From Quercus robur (taxonomy: Eukaryota > Streptophyta > Magnoliopsida > Fagales > Fagaceae): 64,000 nt of DNA. How positions within the stretch are numbered: the stretch's first letter is position 1; each line of letters starts with the position of its first letter. The stretch is from NCBI RefSeq assembly GCF_932294415.1, contig NC_065543.1, forward strand, positions 25,662,530-25,726,529, read 5' to 3'. Below the pieces are notes generated by a model, which did not search any database, was not told the DNA's origin, and saw only the letters and a list, made by a program, of their open reading frames with translations. The translations under genes and the position numbers were made by a program. This document shows positions 9,787 through 21,254 of the stretch, in pieces.

Positions 9787-10675
9787 GCTTTGCTTGACAT
9801 AGAGAGGCAGGGCTGCACCTCGAGTCCCAGTATGGAGAGGGAACTAATTCATCTTTGACATTCATATGGCCGACTTAGGGAGATTTCTAGAGATTTGGGC
9901 TTTGATGCAACATGGTTTCTTCGTACCCATTCTTCGGATGATTCGATTCTTCACACCGACTTCAAGGTGCTATGCAGAGTGGTATCAAACTATTTGGGCC
10001 ACATTTGACTTGCTGGAGTCTTTTCTGTTTCTTTTCATTTCTACATATGAGTTATGTAGTTAGTATTCCACTATGTATGGAAAGGTCCGTTGTAAATTGC
10101 TAGGCAATTGCGTACGACCTTCTACTTTTAGTTTTTTAAAGCATAGTCTAGTCTGTAAGGCATGCTCAAAAATGGAAAACAGGTGGAAACAAAGATGTTT
10201 TTGCATATATTGATTATCAAGAGATATTTATCTATGAGAAAGGCACAAAACAACATTAGAAAGGCACAAAACTGGCTTGTTTAATGAATATGTGTGCAAA
10301 TGCTTTGAAAATGCAAGATCATACAAATAAAATGGTAAATGTAAGTCTATGCATATCAATATCTTAGGTTTCAAAGGATACATCCTGTTCTAGATAGATC
10401 TTTTTCTTTCCCATTAGGGTACATCTTTTGTCCGCATGAGTCGTAAAATCTTTGAATAAAACCATTGTTGGCCATGCGTGTTGCAAACATAGAACAACCT
10501 AAGAGGGTGCATTCTTTCTTCCATTGATCTTGATCATAAATCCAAGCAGATTCAACTAACTGAATTTTCTTTTAAAATGTGATTGGGCCAAGGTGGCTGC
10601 CTACATACCTCCATTGGGAAGGATCAGGTCTCCTTTTGTGTAGACCGCCTTTTTGGGTTTTCAACCTACCTTTTC
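9787..10675. other. Intergenic spacer between coiled-coil ORF and integrase end
   Basis: This holds short decayed continuations of the coiled-coil frame (to about 10060) and then AT-rich DNA. I see no further gene. Confidence 0.4.
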
Positions 10676-12133
10676 TTATTTTTTGTATTTTTTTTTTGAT
10701 ATTTTTTTTGTGTGTTTTTGAATGTAGAAAAAGAGGTTGCACTTGGAAGTTCCCTCATGCAAAGTACTATATGACAGCATTAGAATTGGTGGACATATTG
10801 AGTCATGCCCATCCATGTCGGCTAAGATCAAGGCTCCTCCGAAGAAGACCTTCTTCACCACATATGGGCCCTTGTAGCTCAGGGAAAACTTTCCTCTGTG
10901 ATCAGGCATGGCCTAGTTGCACTTCTTCAATACTAGATCACCTTCTTCAAAGAATCTAGGTCTAACTTTCTTGTTGAATGCTCGCTTAACGCAGTGTTGG
11001 TACAATTGTCCATGGCACATTGCAGTCATGCGCTTCTCGTCTATCATGTTCAATTGCTCGTATCGAAAACTGGCCCATTCAGCTTCTGACAACTTTGACT
11101 ATGATAACATTCTGAGAGATAGGATCTCTACCTCTACAGGGAGGACAGCTTCCATGTTGTATGAGTAAGGAATACAGGGTTGCACCCATGGAAGTACAAA
11201 AAGAAGTGCAATAAGTGCACAAGGCAAATGACAAGAACTTGTGCCAATCCTTATAGGTGTCTGTCATCTTCACCAAGATCTTCTTTATGTTCTTGTTGGC
11301 GGCTTCTACTGCACCATTCAACTGAGGACGGTAAGGAACCGAATTCCGATGTTTGATCTTGAACTTTTGGCAAAGTTGCTCAATCATTTTCCCATTTAGG
11401 TTCTTCCCATTATCTGTAATGAGTTCTCCTGGTATGTCGTAGCGGTAAATGATGTTCTATTTCAAGACTCAGGCCACCATAGCTTGGGTGATGCTTTTGT
11501 AGGAAGCAACTTCCACCCACTTGGTGAAGTAATCAATGGCAACCAAGATATACTTATGCCCATTAGAGGCTTTCAAAATCACGAGTCTGTGATGTCCATT
11601 CCCCAAGCTGAAAAAGGCCATGGCGTTACTAGAGAGTGCAAGGGTTGAGGAGGAACATTCTTTCTATTCTGATAGACTTGGCAACAGTGGCACATCCTTA
11701 TATACTTGATGCAGTCACTTTCCGTGGTGAGCCAATAGTAGCTGGCTCTCATGATTTTTCGGGCCAATAGGGGTCCACTGGCATGGGCTCCAAACAAGCC
11801 TTCATGTATCTCTTCCATCAAATGGTTAGCCTTGGGGGCATCTATGCATCGATGCAAGGATGTATTGTGGTTCCTTTTGTATAGGACTTCCCTACTCAAA
11901 AAGAATTGGCATGCCATGCGCCTGATGAATTTCTTCGCACTGTCTGTGGCCCTAGGCGGGTACTCGCTATCTTTGATATAAGCCTTGATATCAAGGTACC
12001 GTGGCTTCTCGTTGACTTCAGCTTTGACGTTCATGCATTCTTCGATGTTCATGCAATAGGCCGGCATGCTGTAGATCTCTATATGTAATTGTCGCATGTC
12101 ATCTTCTTCTACCAACTTAACTATGCTAGCCAA
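10676..12133 (-). pseudogene. Integrase of the main Tat element
   Basis: Minus-strand frames give, in order, the N-terminal zinc-binding domain (H..LFGAHASG ... CHCCQ, about 11680-11840), the start of the catalytic core (WGMDI near 11590), ITDNGKN (about 11400), an HRNSVPYRPQLNGAVEAANK block around 11300-11370, and a C-terminal segment KFSLSYKGPYVVKK.FFGGALIL.DMDG (10790-10890). These are the usual landmarks of a Ty3-gypsy integrase, which inserts the element's cDNA into the host genome. The frame is broken several times, for example around 11460 and 11080, so it is dead. It follows the second RNase H directly, as in the pro-RT-RH-aRH-INT order of Tat elements. Confidence 0.85.
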
Positions 12134-12166
12134 TGTGGCTAAAGCATTTGCAAACTGGTTGTGTGC

Positions 12167-12560
12167 TCAGGGAAAATGAGCAAAGGTGATGTTCCATAAC
12201 TTTGGAACTAGGCAGCTGACACATTTTTGATATGGAATCAACTTGGTGTCTCGGGCTTGCCACTTCCCCTTTATTTGCAAGATTATCAACAGGGAATCTC
12301 CAAAGACACTTAGATCATACGCATCGAACTCTAAGGCAACTTGCAAGCCTACTATGCACGCCTCGTACTCTATGACGTTGTTGGTGCAATCAAAATTCAA
12401 CTTGACTGAAACAAGGATTTGCTGGCCATTAGAGGATATTAGAACTGCTCCCACTCCATTTCCAGTGCTATTGGCAGCTCCATTGAAATAAAACTTCCAA
12501 CACCATGGTTCTACATTGTTTGGTTCTAGATCTATTACCAAAACATCCTCATTTAGGAAG
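12167..12560 (-). pseudogene. Second (archaeal-type) RNase H domain
   Basis: The translated minus strand shows WKFYFNGAANSTGNGVGAVL, then CTNNVIEYEACIVGLQVAL, then VFGDSLLIILQIKGKW. This is the D/E/D-type RNase H fold arrangement seen as an extra domain after the RT-linked RNase H in Tat/Ogre elements. The usual first catalytic Asp of the first motif is replaced by Asn (FNGA). The open frame runs from 12739 to 12167 and includes the end of the first RNase H. The domain places this element in the Tat clade rather than the chromoviruses. Confidence 0.8.
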
Positions 12561-13980
12561 AGGGATTCTGAGAAATCCAAATCATTCAATGATTGGTCCG
12601 CTAGGTAGTTGGCTATGGCTTGGCCCTTGATGGCCTTTCGCATTACAAACACAATATTGAACTCAGATAGCAACATATGCCAATGGGAGATCTTCCCTGT
12701 AAGGGCTAGCTTTTCAAAGATGTACTTGATAGGGTCCATGCAGGGAAATCAACCATGTGGTGAAGTAGAGCATGTACTACCACAACTTTCATGTGGCCCA
12801 TGTTAGGGCGCAACACGTCTTCTCAATGGCGATATAGTTGATCTCATAACTGGTGATACTCAGGTAGTAAATCACCTTCTCTTTTTGAATGGCTTCATTT
12901 AGCTGGCCTAACATGCAACTCATGGATGCTTCTTACACCGCTAGATAGAGAATTTACGAATGTCCCGGTGTTGGGGGAACCAGAATAGGAGGGTTCAACA
13001 GATATTGTTTAATCTTATCAAAGGCCACTTGACACTCATCTTTCCATTCTATCTTCGTGTCCTTCAAGAGCTTGAACAAGGGATTGCACGTGGCGGTTAA
13101 CTGTGCTATGGAGCAGGCTATGTAATTGATCCTTCCTAAGAAGCTTTGAACTAGTTTCTCAATTTTCGGCGCAAGCATGTCCCTGTAGGCCTGGACTTTC
13201 GCCGGGTCCATTTCAATTCCTCTTTGGCTGACTCTGAAGCTGAGCAATTTCCCTAAACTGGCTTTGAAGACGCACTTGTTAGGGTTAAGCCTTAACCTAT
13301 ACTTGACAAGGCGCTTGAATAGCTTTCTCAAATCTATTAAATGATCTCTAGGAGTGCTTGACTTAGCAATCATATCATCCACATAGACTTCGATCTCCTT
13401 ATGCATCTTATCATGGAACAGGGTTATCATGGCTCGTTAGTAGGTCACCCCAGCATTCTTCAAGCCGAATGGCATGACATCATATGCTTAAGTTCCCCAA
13501 TGAGTGGTGAATGCTGTTTTGGCTTTGTCTTCTTTAGCATCTTGATCTGATTATAACTCGAGAACCCATCCATAAAGAAGAAGAACATGTTGGTTGTGGT
13601 GTTATCAATTAGTTGTATCGATATGTGGCAAGGCAAAATTATCCTTTGGCCCGGCCTGATTAAAATATCTATAATTGACGCATATGCGTACTTTCCTATC
13701 TTTCTTTGGCACAGGAAAAATTTTGGCAACCTAATCAGAGTAGGCTATGGCGGTAAGAAAACCATAACTACTTTTCTACTTCTTCTTTGATCTATAGGAT
13801 AATCTCTGACTTCATCCTTCGAAGGGCTTGCCGCATTGGGGGGCATTTGGATTTAACTGGAATCTTGTTGATGACGATCTCGGTATCTAGCCCTGGCATA
13901 TCTTGATAAGACCAGGTGAAGATTTCCTTGAATTCCTTCAACGGAGCTATGAGCTCGTCTTTCATGTCTTTGGGAAAGTT
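12561..13980 (-). pseudogene. Reverse transcriptase and first RNase H of the main Tat element
   Basis: Landmarks on the minus strand are an N-terminal block with KIPVKSKCPPMRQALRRMK (about 13820-13880), FFMDGFSSYNQIKM (about 13550), VMPFGLKNAG (about 13465), the catalytic EVYVDDMIAKS (about 13370-13400), then the connection and RNase H region with CQVAFDKIKQYLLNPPIL (about 12990-13040). The protein would copy the element RNA into DNA and degrade the template. Frames shift near 13440, 13550 and 12950, and stops occur, so it is inactive. It follows an intron-like gap after protease, as described for Ogre. Confidence 0.88.
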
Positions 13981-14216
13981 TGCCCCGATCTAGACGGCTT
14001 TTTCTGTTTCACCTTCATCGGCTAGGTTTATTACTTCTATTTCTTCTATATTGGGCTTGGTCTCTTCGCTTACTCTGTTTAGAGCTTCCAGGATGTCTCA
14101 AGGTAAGTTCAAGCCGTCTTCCATTCCTTAAACATCATGATCCAACTCTATGGTCTCATTCACATCATCTACATCTTTGTTATGGCAATGGGACGATGTA
14201 CCCACCTAGGAAATAG

Positions 14217-14589
14217 AACAAATCCTATAGAGCGGAACATATATAAAGAAACATAAGATAATTTGCACACACATATTCATAGGAAAGCAAGTAAAGAGAG
14301 ATGCAAGAATTTCCTAAATAATACGCTGAATATTTCATTAATGGATTATGGGTAGGGGGAAAACAAAGTTCATGCCTGATAATGATAAAAGGGAAATGCT
14401 CTTTTTTTTCTTTTTTTTTTGGGGGGGGGGGGGGGTTGGGAACAAATTAGGGAAGTGAATAGGGAAAAAAAATAAACCAGGAAATAAAATAAGCATGCAA
14501 ATCAAACTAGATATGCAATTCCAACCCTTTCGGGTGATCAGGAGGCCCAATCGCTCGATGATGGAATACTTCTTACTTAGCCGGTACAA
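14217..14589 (-). other. Intron-like spacer between protease ORF and reverse transcriptase
   Basis: After the stop codon that ends the protease ORF (FVVVPAK, then TAA near 14590) there are about 370 bases without coding sense, including an 18-base poly-G run (14419-14436). RT-type sequence then resumes. Ogre elements carry a spliced intron at this place, so the gap may be its remnant. Splice sites were not resolved. Confidence 0.4.
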
Positions 14590-16593
14590 CCACAAAGCAA
14601 GGCTCGATGGTCCAAAGGCCTATTGTCTCGCCTAGCATCCCTGGTCGGATAGTAGAAGTTAGATTATCTTTAGGAGATAAGACAGCGTTCATGGAGAGCT
14701 CTTCAGGATAGAGCCGAATAATGCAAGCTGTTAAGGACATATTTTGTGTAATTGGCTAATCCTTTGACAAAATGCACTTTACTTGTATTTAGGTAGATCT
14801 AGGATGTGTTTAATACTTCAAGAAACATGTTATTCAAGTCTAGTATTAAAGCCATGAAGATTGGACTAAGAAACAAGTGAAGAAAAGTTGTTCACTAAAG
14901 CTGGACAGATAGCTCGACAACTACTCAATAGATAGCTCTTTATCGAGGTTTAATGAGGCTCGACAGATACTATCTATCGAGGTTACGGGAATTCAAATTT
15001 TCAGATCTGATTTTCGGCCTATGCTTATGTATTTGTGTAGGGTTTATTTTCTCACAACCCTAGACCTATATGAGACTTATTTTAGAGGCTGTCACATAGG
15101 AGAATACAAGGAGAACATATGCAAAAGGTGACCAATGCCTTATTCTCTCTGAAAGAAGCTACTAAGTCTTTTGCGCCTTAGGGTTTTGTAACCAAGTGCT
15201 TCTTGATCTTCATTGTTGATGAAGTGAAGAACTTTGCAGCCAACATCTTCTTCAAGTTGGTATGTTAGTCACGTACTGGGAGCCGTGCATCATTGGTTAG
15301 TCACGTACTGGGATCCGTGCAAAAAGGGTGGCATTCATATATTGAAGAGTTCAGAGGTTCTGAAGTGGAAGAAGGTTTTTGCTGTAAGTTCATCTACGGG
15401 GATTATAGAGTCTAGGGACAAAGGTTTTGTACTAGATCTGAAACTTCTCTTTACTATAGTGGATTGTTTTTCGGGAAGGTTTCCCCCCAGGTTTTTTTAC
15501 TGTGAAACTAGTTTGTTTCATTGGTTTTCCTGGGTCATCATATCTTGTCTTATTTATTTTCTCGCTGTGCATGATTTTGATATGATATTGATGTTTGTTT
15601 GTTTTAACAAGTTTTATTCATAATAAATCTAATTAACAACTTGGGTTTAAAACTTGTTAATTCTTTCAACTGGGGTCTTAATTTCCCAACACAAGCCAAA
15701 TCAGGCTCTTCATCTTCCAATTCCTTGAAAGGTTCTGGCATAACGACCTCGGCCGGAGCCAGAAAAGTAGTTCTAATATGGGGAATAAACATCCTTGAAG
15801 TGTCGCACTTCCTCTTCTTGCCTCTAGAACCTTAAAAGAGTTCTTCATGAGTAGATTCGTACCCCAAACTGAATCTTCCTTTGTTATCTGAGAGTTCAAC
15901 GAGAGTAGAGCTCCCATGTCCTACGGCTTTGAGGCCTTGGCCTAATTTATAACCAAACTTGAGCATTTCCTTTGCGGCCATTAAAACAGCTACGGGCTAG
16001 TTGGACTCAGGTTCTGAGGCATTGTGAATCATGTAAACTAGCTCGAAGCTATGGAAAGACATTTCAGGGAAGGCGTTAACATTGATGTGGGGGATAGATG
16101 TCTCCTAGAAGATAGTCATGGGCTATTCTGCCATAATGGTGATCAAATGATTCTCGGAGATGAACTTGAGTCTCCTATAGAGGGTAGACGCAACTGCACC
16201 TGCTGTATGTAACTAGGGTCTCCCTAAAAGTATGTTGTATGGAGAATCAACCTTAATCACTTGGAAGTTGACCATGAAGGATCTCGGGCCGATCTCAATC
16301 TTTAACTAAATTTTGCCTTGCACTTCACAACGCGTGCCATCAAAGGCTCTAATGATCATAGTGCTAGGCTTGATAAGAGATATATCCACCTTCAGGCACT
16401 CACGAGTGGCCATTGGGTAGACATCCAGCGCTGATCCATTGTCGATTAGCACCCTTGCAACAATCATGTCTTCACACTTGACTATGATATGCATGGCCAA
16501 GGTATTATCTCTACCTTTTGGAGGTAACTCATCATCTGAAAATGAGACTTGGTTGGTGGCCAACACTAATGATACCATACCCTCGAAAGAGGA
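14590..16593 (-). pseudogene. Aspartic protease region of the main Tat element, split by solo LTR
   Basis: The frame at 16578-16306 has SFSDDELPPKGRD and then MIVARVLIDNGSALDV, the retropepsin active site in an altered form (DNGSAL where DDGSSL or DTGA is usual). Downstream are PPHIRTTF-type and PEPFKELEDEEPDLAC blocks near 15700-15790. The coding then jumps a solo LTR (14729-15691) and ends with IIRLYPEELS ... ETIGLWTIEPCFVVVPAK before the stop. Retropepsins process the gag-pol polyprotein. Several stops and the two LTR insertions show that it is dead. Confidence 0.75.
14729..15691 (+). mobile_element. Solo LTR 1 (probably Copia) with 5-bp TSD
   Basis: The 963-bp block starts TGTTAAGGACAT and ends TTTCCCAACA, so the ends are inverted TGTT/AACA. 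It is flanked by CAAGC on both sides (14724-14728 and 15692-15696), a perfect TSD. It splits the protease ORF exactly between EPDLAC and ACIIRLYPEEL, where the Ala-Cys overlap reflects the TSD. There is no internal coding region, so the element was lost by LTR-LTR recombination. Confidence 0.9.
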
Positions 16594-17533
16594 TGATAGT
16601 TTTTAGACCCCTTAAAACACAATTGATTTAACCTAGGTAATTAGCCAAGTTGTTACTTAGTCCAATTTAATAAATCTAGGTTATCACAATCACAAAGATC
16701 ATATCATGCAAAGTAGCGGAAAGATAAATAACACAAGATATGATCACCCAGGAAAACCAAACCGGTAAAAGACCTGGGGAGGATTTAACCTAGCTATCCT
16801 CAAGGTAAAAAGCAAATCCACTAGAAAGAATCGAAGTTCATACAATAAGACTTACAAGCCCCCACACTCGACTTCTTATTGCTACCCACCAGTAGAACTT
16901 ACTGACACGACCACGTGCAAGCTCCGAATCCACGGACTCCTTCTTTCTTTGGCCTTTGCAAAACATAAACACCCCCGTTTGTAACTTTGAGATCTCACTC
17001 AAAGGTTTAACAACACAAACTCTCCTGTTTGTGACTCCAAGATCACCCTTGAAGGTTTAGATCATCAACACCTTTGATGACTAGAGAAGGCAGCAACTTC
17101 TACAATACCAGATCTTGAGATTCAACAAGGAATAACACCGGTAGAAGACATAAGAGAGTTTTTGGATACAAAACCCTAGATCTACAAAAGAGGCACAAGA
17201 TGCACTCTAATATCTCTAAAAAACTCTCAAAACCCCACCTAGGGTTAGCTTATAATGTCCTTTAAATACTGGAAAAAACGGCTCGCGATTTGGGCTTCAA
17301 ACAAATAAGTTATGGCATTTTTTCGTTTTGCTGATATACGATTTTCGATCAATCGAAAATCCCTAGCATCAATCGATTATCAATCGAACCAACCAGCTTG
17401 TAACTCATTTGTTTTTATCCCGAACTTGAGTTTTTTGTCTTGGGCTTCAATGTAGACCATTCTAAACTAATGAGACTTAGTTTTTGTCATGTTTTGTCAT
17501 GGTTTGCCAACATTACAAACTCAAAACCTAATA
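16594..17533 (-). mobile_element. Solo LTR 2 (probably Copia) with 5-bp TSD
   Basis: The 940-bp block lies between GAGGA at 16589-16593 and GAGGA at 17534-17538. On the plus strand it begins TGATAGTTTTTAG and ends AAACCTAATA. The expected terminal CA has become TA, a single C-to-T change typical of cytosine methylation decay. On the minus strand it starts with the TTGTAATGTTGGC region. It sits between the gag-protease linker and the protease core. Confidence 0.82.
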
Positions 17534-17559
17534 GAGGAATCTGTAATGTCGGTAAGAAC

Positions 17560-18460
17560 ATGCGTCTCCTCAACACCTTTAGTAGAGCTTCACAATAGAC
17601 CTCGGAAGATAGTAATAGGGCTAAAATAGAAATCTGAGTTAGAGAGTTGTTCAATTGCTAAATCACACTATAATCAGCCTTTTGGATGGTTTTCAAGAAT
17701 TCATCAGCTTCTTCTGTGGTGACCCTATTCCTAATTGGCTTAGTTGTGCTCTTGCCAATCTCTTTCCTTCGCTTTTCTATTTCCTTAGGAGTATAACATC
17801 GACCACGCCTGGTGAGTCTGGCTAGGCCTGAAGAGATATTAAAGCAAACCTCTTCCTTTCCAATTTTGGTGGAAATCAAAGTCACATCGTACTTCCATGG
17901 GACACGATGGCTATCCTTATAAGGGAAAGGCTTCAACATGCGGATGACCACACCTTCATGAGTCTACAAATTTGGTGCTAGAGAGAACATCTTCGAACCG
18001 ATGATGACTGGGCTGGGCAGAGCAGCTTCTAAAGCTTTTGGGCCAGGAGCTCTAGAGATTCCTTGCATAGGTTTTGGCAGAATTAGAGGATCGAAACCTT
18101 GAGTGGCGGGGACGACAGGGGTCCCCTTCTGGATAAATCCTGGAGATGGCTTTGCGACTACCGGCAATGCCAAGACTAGAGGAGTAAAGCCTTCAATGGC
18201 TAGCATGGCTTGTCCTTTCTTTGGAGCTAGCGCCCCTAAATCCATAAGTGATTCTATAATCTCTTCGATAACAACCGAAGTTGGAAGAGCTGGAGGAATT
18301 TTACAAAAATGCTCTTGCAAGAATTCATCCCAATCCGTCCTTGATCCTATTGTCATAACATTGTGGCTAGTTCCCGTTTGGGTATTTGGAGGGCATAGGC
18401 TAGTTGCCATGCAATCACTCCTTCGCACAACTTCTTCTTTCAATCTAGATGATACCACGG
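17560..18460 (-). pseudogene. Gag-protease linker of the main Tat element
   Basis: Open minus-strand pieces at 18458-17964 and 17951-17658 form one polyprotein segment, offset by a stop near 17958. They are proline-rich, with MQGISRAPGPKALEAALPSP, then WKYDV near 17900 and a basic stretch CYTPKEIEKRRKEIGK. Plant Tat elements carry a similar low-complexity linker between the gag zinc-knuckle region and protease. No enzyme motif is seen. The protein would be part of the gag-pol precursor. Confidence 0.6.
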
Positions 18461-19203
18461 TTGGCTAGACTCTAAACTTGTGCTCGGAGCACTCTATAAT
18501 CAAATAGGGATGTTAGTCCCCACTGTCCTAGAATGAGCAGACTCCCTAGTCAAAACCTGGAGATTCTATATTCTCGAGAACAATGTGACTTTCCTGGGCT
18601 AGGGCCTGCAGCATGGCTTTCCAAGGGGATGAAGGAGATGAGAAATCTGGTACCCTCTCCTCTACTATAGAGATAGCATTCATGTTCCCTTCCTGATGAG
18701 GAGGCAAGGGGTTAGTGATGACGTTCTGCTTGGCCGTGTTGTCAAAATGTACTAACTTGTTGTTGATGAGATCCTAGATTCGGTGTCTCAAATTTGTACA
18801 CTCTTCTAGGGTATGTCCCTCGGCTCTAAAATGGTGTTCACATTTCTTGGATGGATCAAAACCAGGTAGAGGGGGACCATATCTAGGTCTCACGAATATT
18901 GGAGTCACTAGCTTCTTCTCTAATAGATAAGCATAAAGCTCTACCATAGGCATCAGTAACGGAGTAAATTTTTGTGGTTTCACCTTAGGATATCGGGTTG
19001 GATCGGGCCTTCCCCTCTGATTGAATGCTTGGTAAGGTGCTTGAGTTGGCAAAACTTGTTGCTATAAGGCTGGGCATTCGGGGTTGTATAAGCAGAAATA
19101 ACACCCCTCGGTCCTTCGGGAGTTTTGTCAATCACATGAACATCGACTTCCTTCCCTTTGCATTCGGTTGCCTTTTTCACTTGTTGTTCTATCATAGAAT
19201 TCA
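18461..19203 (-). pseudogene. Gag C-terminus of the main Tat element (N-terminus missing)
   Basis: Minus-strand frames give NSMIEQQVKKATE..KGKE, then PMVELYAYLLEKKLVTPIFV, then the knuckle-like KKCEHHFRAEGHTLEEC (about 18800-18850). The same three blocks occur again in the second element at 21255-21830, so two gag copies are present. Homology between the two stops sharply at 19203, and everything N-terminal of NSMIEQQ is missing in this copy. Gag forms the virus-like particle, so the element could not have moved on its own in this state. Confidence 0.8.
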
Positions 19204-19871
19204 AACAGGGGTAAACAAACATATGAAGCACATGAAAAGGCAAACAAACATGTTATCAAACAAAAAGGGGGGGTGTCCTAGGAGGACAAATGTAGGTTTG
19301 GATTGAGTGTCCATAGCTCCATTGGATTGGAGTATGGACGACACAAAGACTCATGCATGAACATGTAGGCAAGCATGCAAAGATGCATAAAAGCAAAGAA
19401 AGCCAAATGGGTGGCACAAAGCAAGCAAGGCAAGCATATCAATATCGCATAGAGCGGAGAAAGACGTATATCAAGCACAACACCACAGAGGTGTATCTTT
19501 CAAGTGGTTACATCCAAACAAAGCCTAGGGGGGATGGATGCGGCCACACAAGCACAAGCCCACGGAGGGCACAAAGCATGGCAAAGCCTAGGACTAGAGG
19601 GGCTAACATGTAGATAAAGCATAGAAATAAACAAGCAAACATAGACATGTATAGAGGAAATGATCCAAACCCTTTGATATAGGTCTATGTGTATGGATGT
19701 AGGCCTAGACCACAAGATCTAGATCTACACCCTACTGGAAGAGCCAAAAAGAAAAAGAGAGACATATCAAGGGATAAAAAGGGCTAAAGTAGCACATGGC
19801 ATAGCTTCCAACACAGATTTAAGCTCACAAGCATGGCATGGAGCACATAAACAGATAGATCTAACAAAGGG
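19204..19871. other. Unassigned sequence between LTR homology and truncated gag
   Basis: About 670 bases, AC-rich and low in coding sense, with repeated short AAGCATGCAAAGATGCATAAA-like words. No primer-binding site is found. It may be the remaining LTR end (lost from the other copy) plus a deletion junction. Confidence 0.35.
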
Positions 19872-21254
19872 ACATAGATCTAAGCAAAAACATAGCAAAG
19901 AACACATAGGCATGTAAATCTAAGCATAAACATGGCAAGGAACGCATAGGCATGTAGATCTAAGCATAAACATGGCAAGGAGCCTAAAATCATGTGGATC
20001 TAAGCACAAATATGACAAGGAGCCTAAAATCATGTGGATCTAAATACAAACATTAAAAGTAGAGATAGTGGGCTAGGCCAACAACATCAAAGCAATAAAT
20101 CATAGCATAAACAAGGAAACATGCTATAAAAACTATAAACATATGCTAGGAAGCAAGAACATGCTAGGAAAAGCAATAAAAGCATTTTATTAAGCAAGAT
20201 AAAGCTAAGAAAAAGCTATAAAAGAAAAGGGTGTGGATTGTAGCTAAAAAGCTACATCCACACCCTTAAACCTCAAATTCAAGGTATGGAACCAAGGAGA
20301 GAAAGATTGGGCGTAAGAACACTACCTTGAAGATTGTAGAGAAAAGATGAGAATCTAAGTTGTTTGAAGGTGTTTTGATATGTTTTGATGTGTTTGGAAG
20401 AGAAATTAGAGAGAGAGAATCTGCCCAAAATTGCCTAGAAAATCTTTTTTTTTTTTTTTTTGGGGCAAAATAAGGGGTCTATGGGTATTTATAGTGAAAA
20501 AGTGACCCTTCAGTTGCTGGCGCACCTTGTAGGGCCGCCGGCCACCTTGTTGATGTCAGCAATTCTGGCCTTTTCCCGGGTTAAACTTTGGACACGTATT
20601 TAAAGGCCTTCCCGGACTCGGATTGAGCTGATCTTGGTGTCTCTAGAAAGCTCTAGATGTTTAGTTTTGAGAACACTAGGGAAATTGAAAATCCAATGGT
20701 CGGGTTAAAATTTATGGCCTTTAGTAGCATGCTGATGCACTTTTCACAGTTTTCTAGATATCTCAACCGTTTTAACTTTGATTTCGATCCATGAATAGTC
20801 GTTGGAAAGAGAATTTGATAATATTCGTAATAGCACTAGTCCTAACCTTTTTTGATGATCAAATCAAAATTAGGGTTTCTAGTGCCCCCGAGAGTCAACC
20901 TTTAACCTTTTCTGACGATCAAATCAAAATTAGGGTTTCTAATGCCCTCGAGAGTCAACCTCGAGTCAAACTTGGTCAAAGTTGACAAAAATCACCAAGT
21001 AGCTCGGGTTTGATGTAGAAAAATGAAAAATATCATTTTGGGATGATTTTAACCCGATTTGACTTTCAGTCAACCTAGGGTTGACTAGGGGCATTTTGGT
21101 CAATTTGGCCTGAAATGGCATTTCAAGTGCTTTGATGTGCAAATGGGTTGTGCTACTTCAATCTGGATGTTTTTGTGACCCCATAAAGAAAATATAATAT
21201 TTTTAGAATTTTCGGGGTTCGGCACGCAAATCGAAGGCAGACAAACGATGTTTA
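19872..21254 (-). mobile_element. 5' LTR of main Tat/Ogre element
   Basis: Counterpart of 779-2013. It starts TGTAAACATCG on the minus strand at 21254 and is about 150 bases longer because it holds an extra tandem unit of roughly 45 bases containing CATAGGCATGTAGATCTAAG (19880-20045). There is also a duplicated piece of about 65 bases at 20840-20960 (TTTGATGATCAAATCAAAATT and its repeat). The TATA box is at 20486-20495. The outer edge abuts the gag of the second element at 21255 with no visible TSD. Confidence 0.75.
20486..20495 (-). promoter_or_regulatory. TATA box in 5' LTR
   Basis: ACTATAAATA on the minus strand, conserved with the copy at 1311-1320. Confidence 0.5.

Noticed and set aside
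10579-10959. Plus-strand ORF of 126 codons
   Set aside because: It is the reverse shadow of the integrase C-terminus and includes a phenylalanine-rich stretch from poly-T.
12160-13990. Classification as a chromovirus
   Set aside because: There is no chromodomain after integrase, and an extra archaeal-type RNase H with long antisense 3' region fits the Tat clade instead.
18103-18468. Plus-strand ORF of 121 codons
   Set aside because: It is antisense to the gag-protease linker and has no domain signal.
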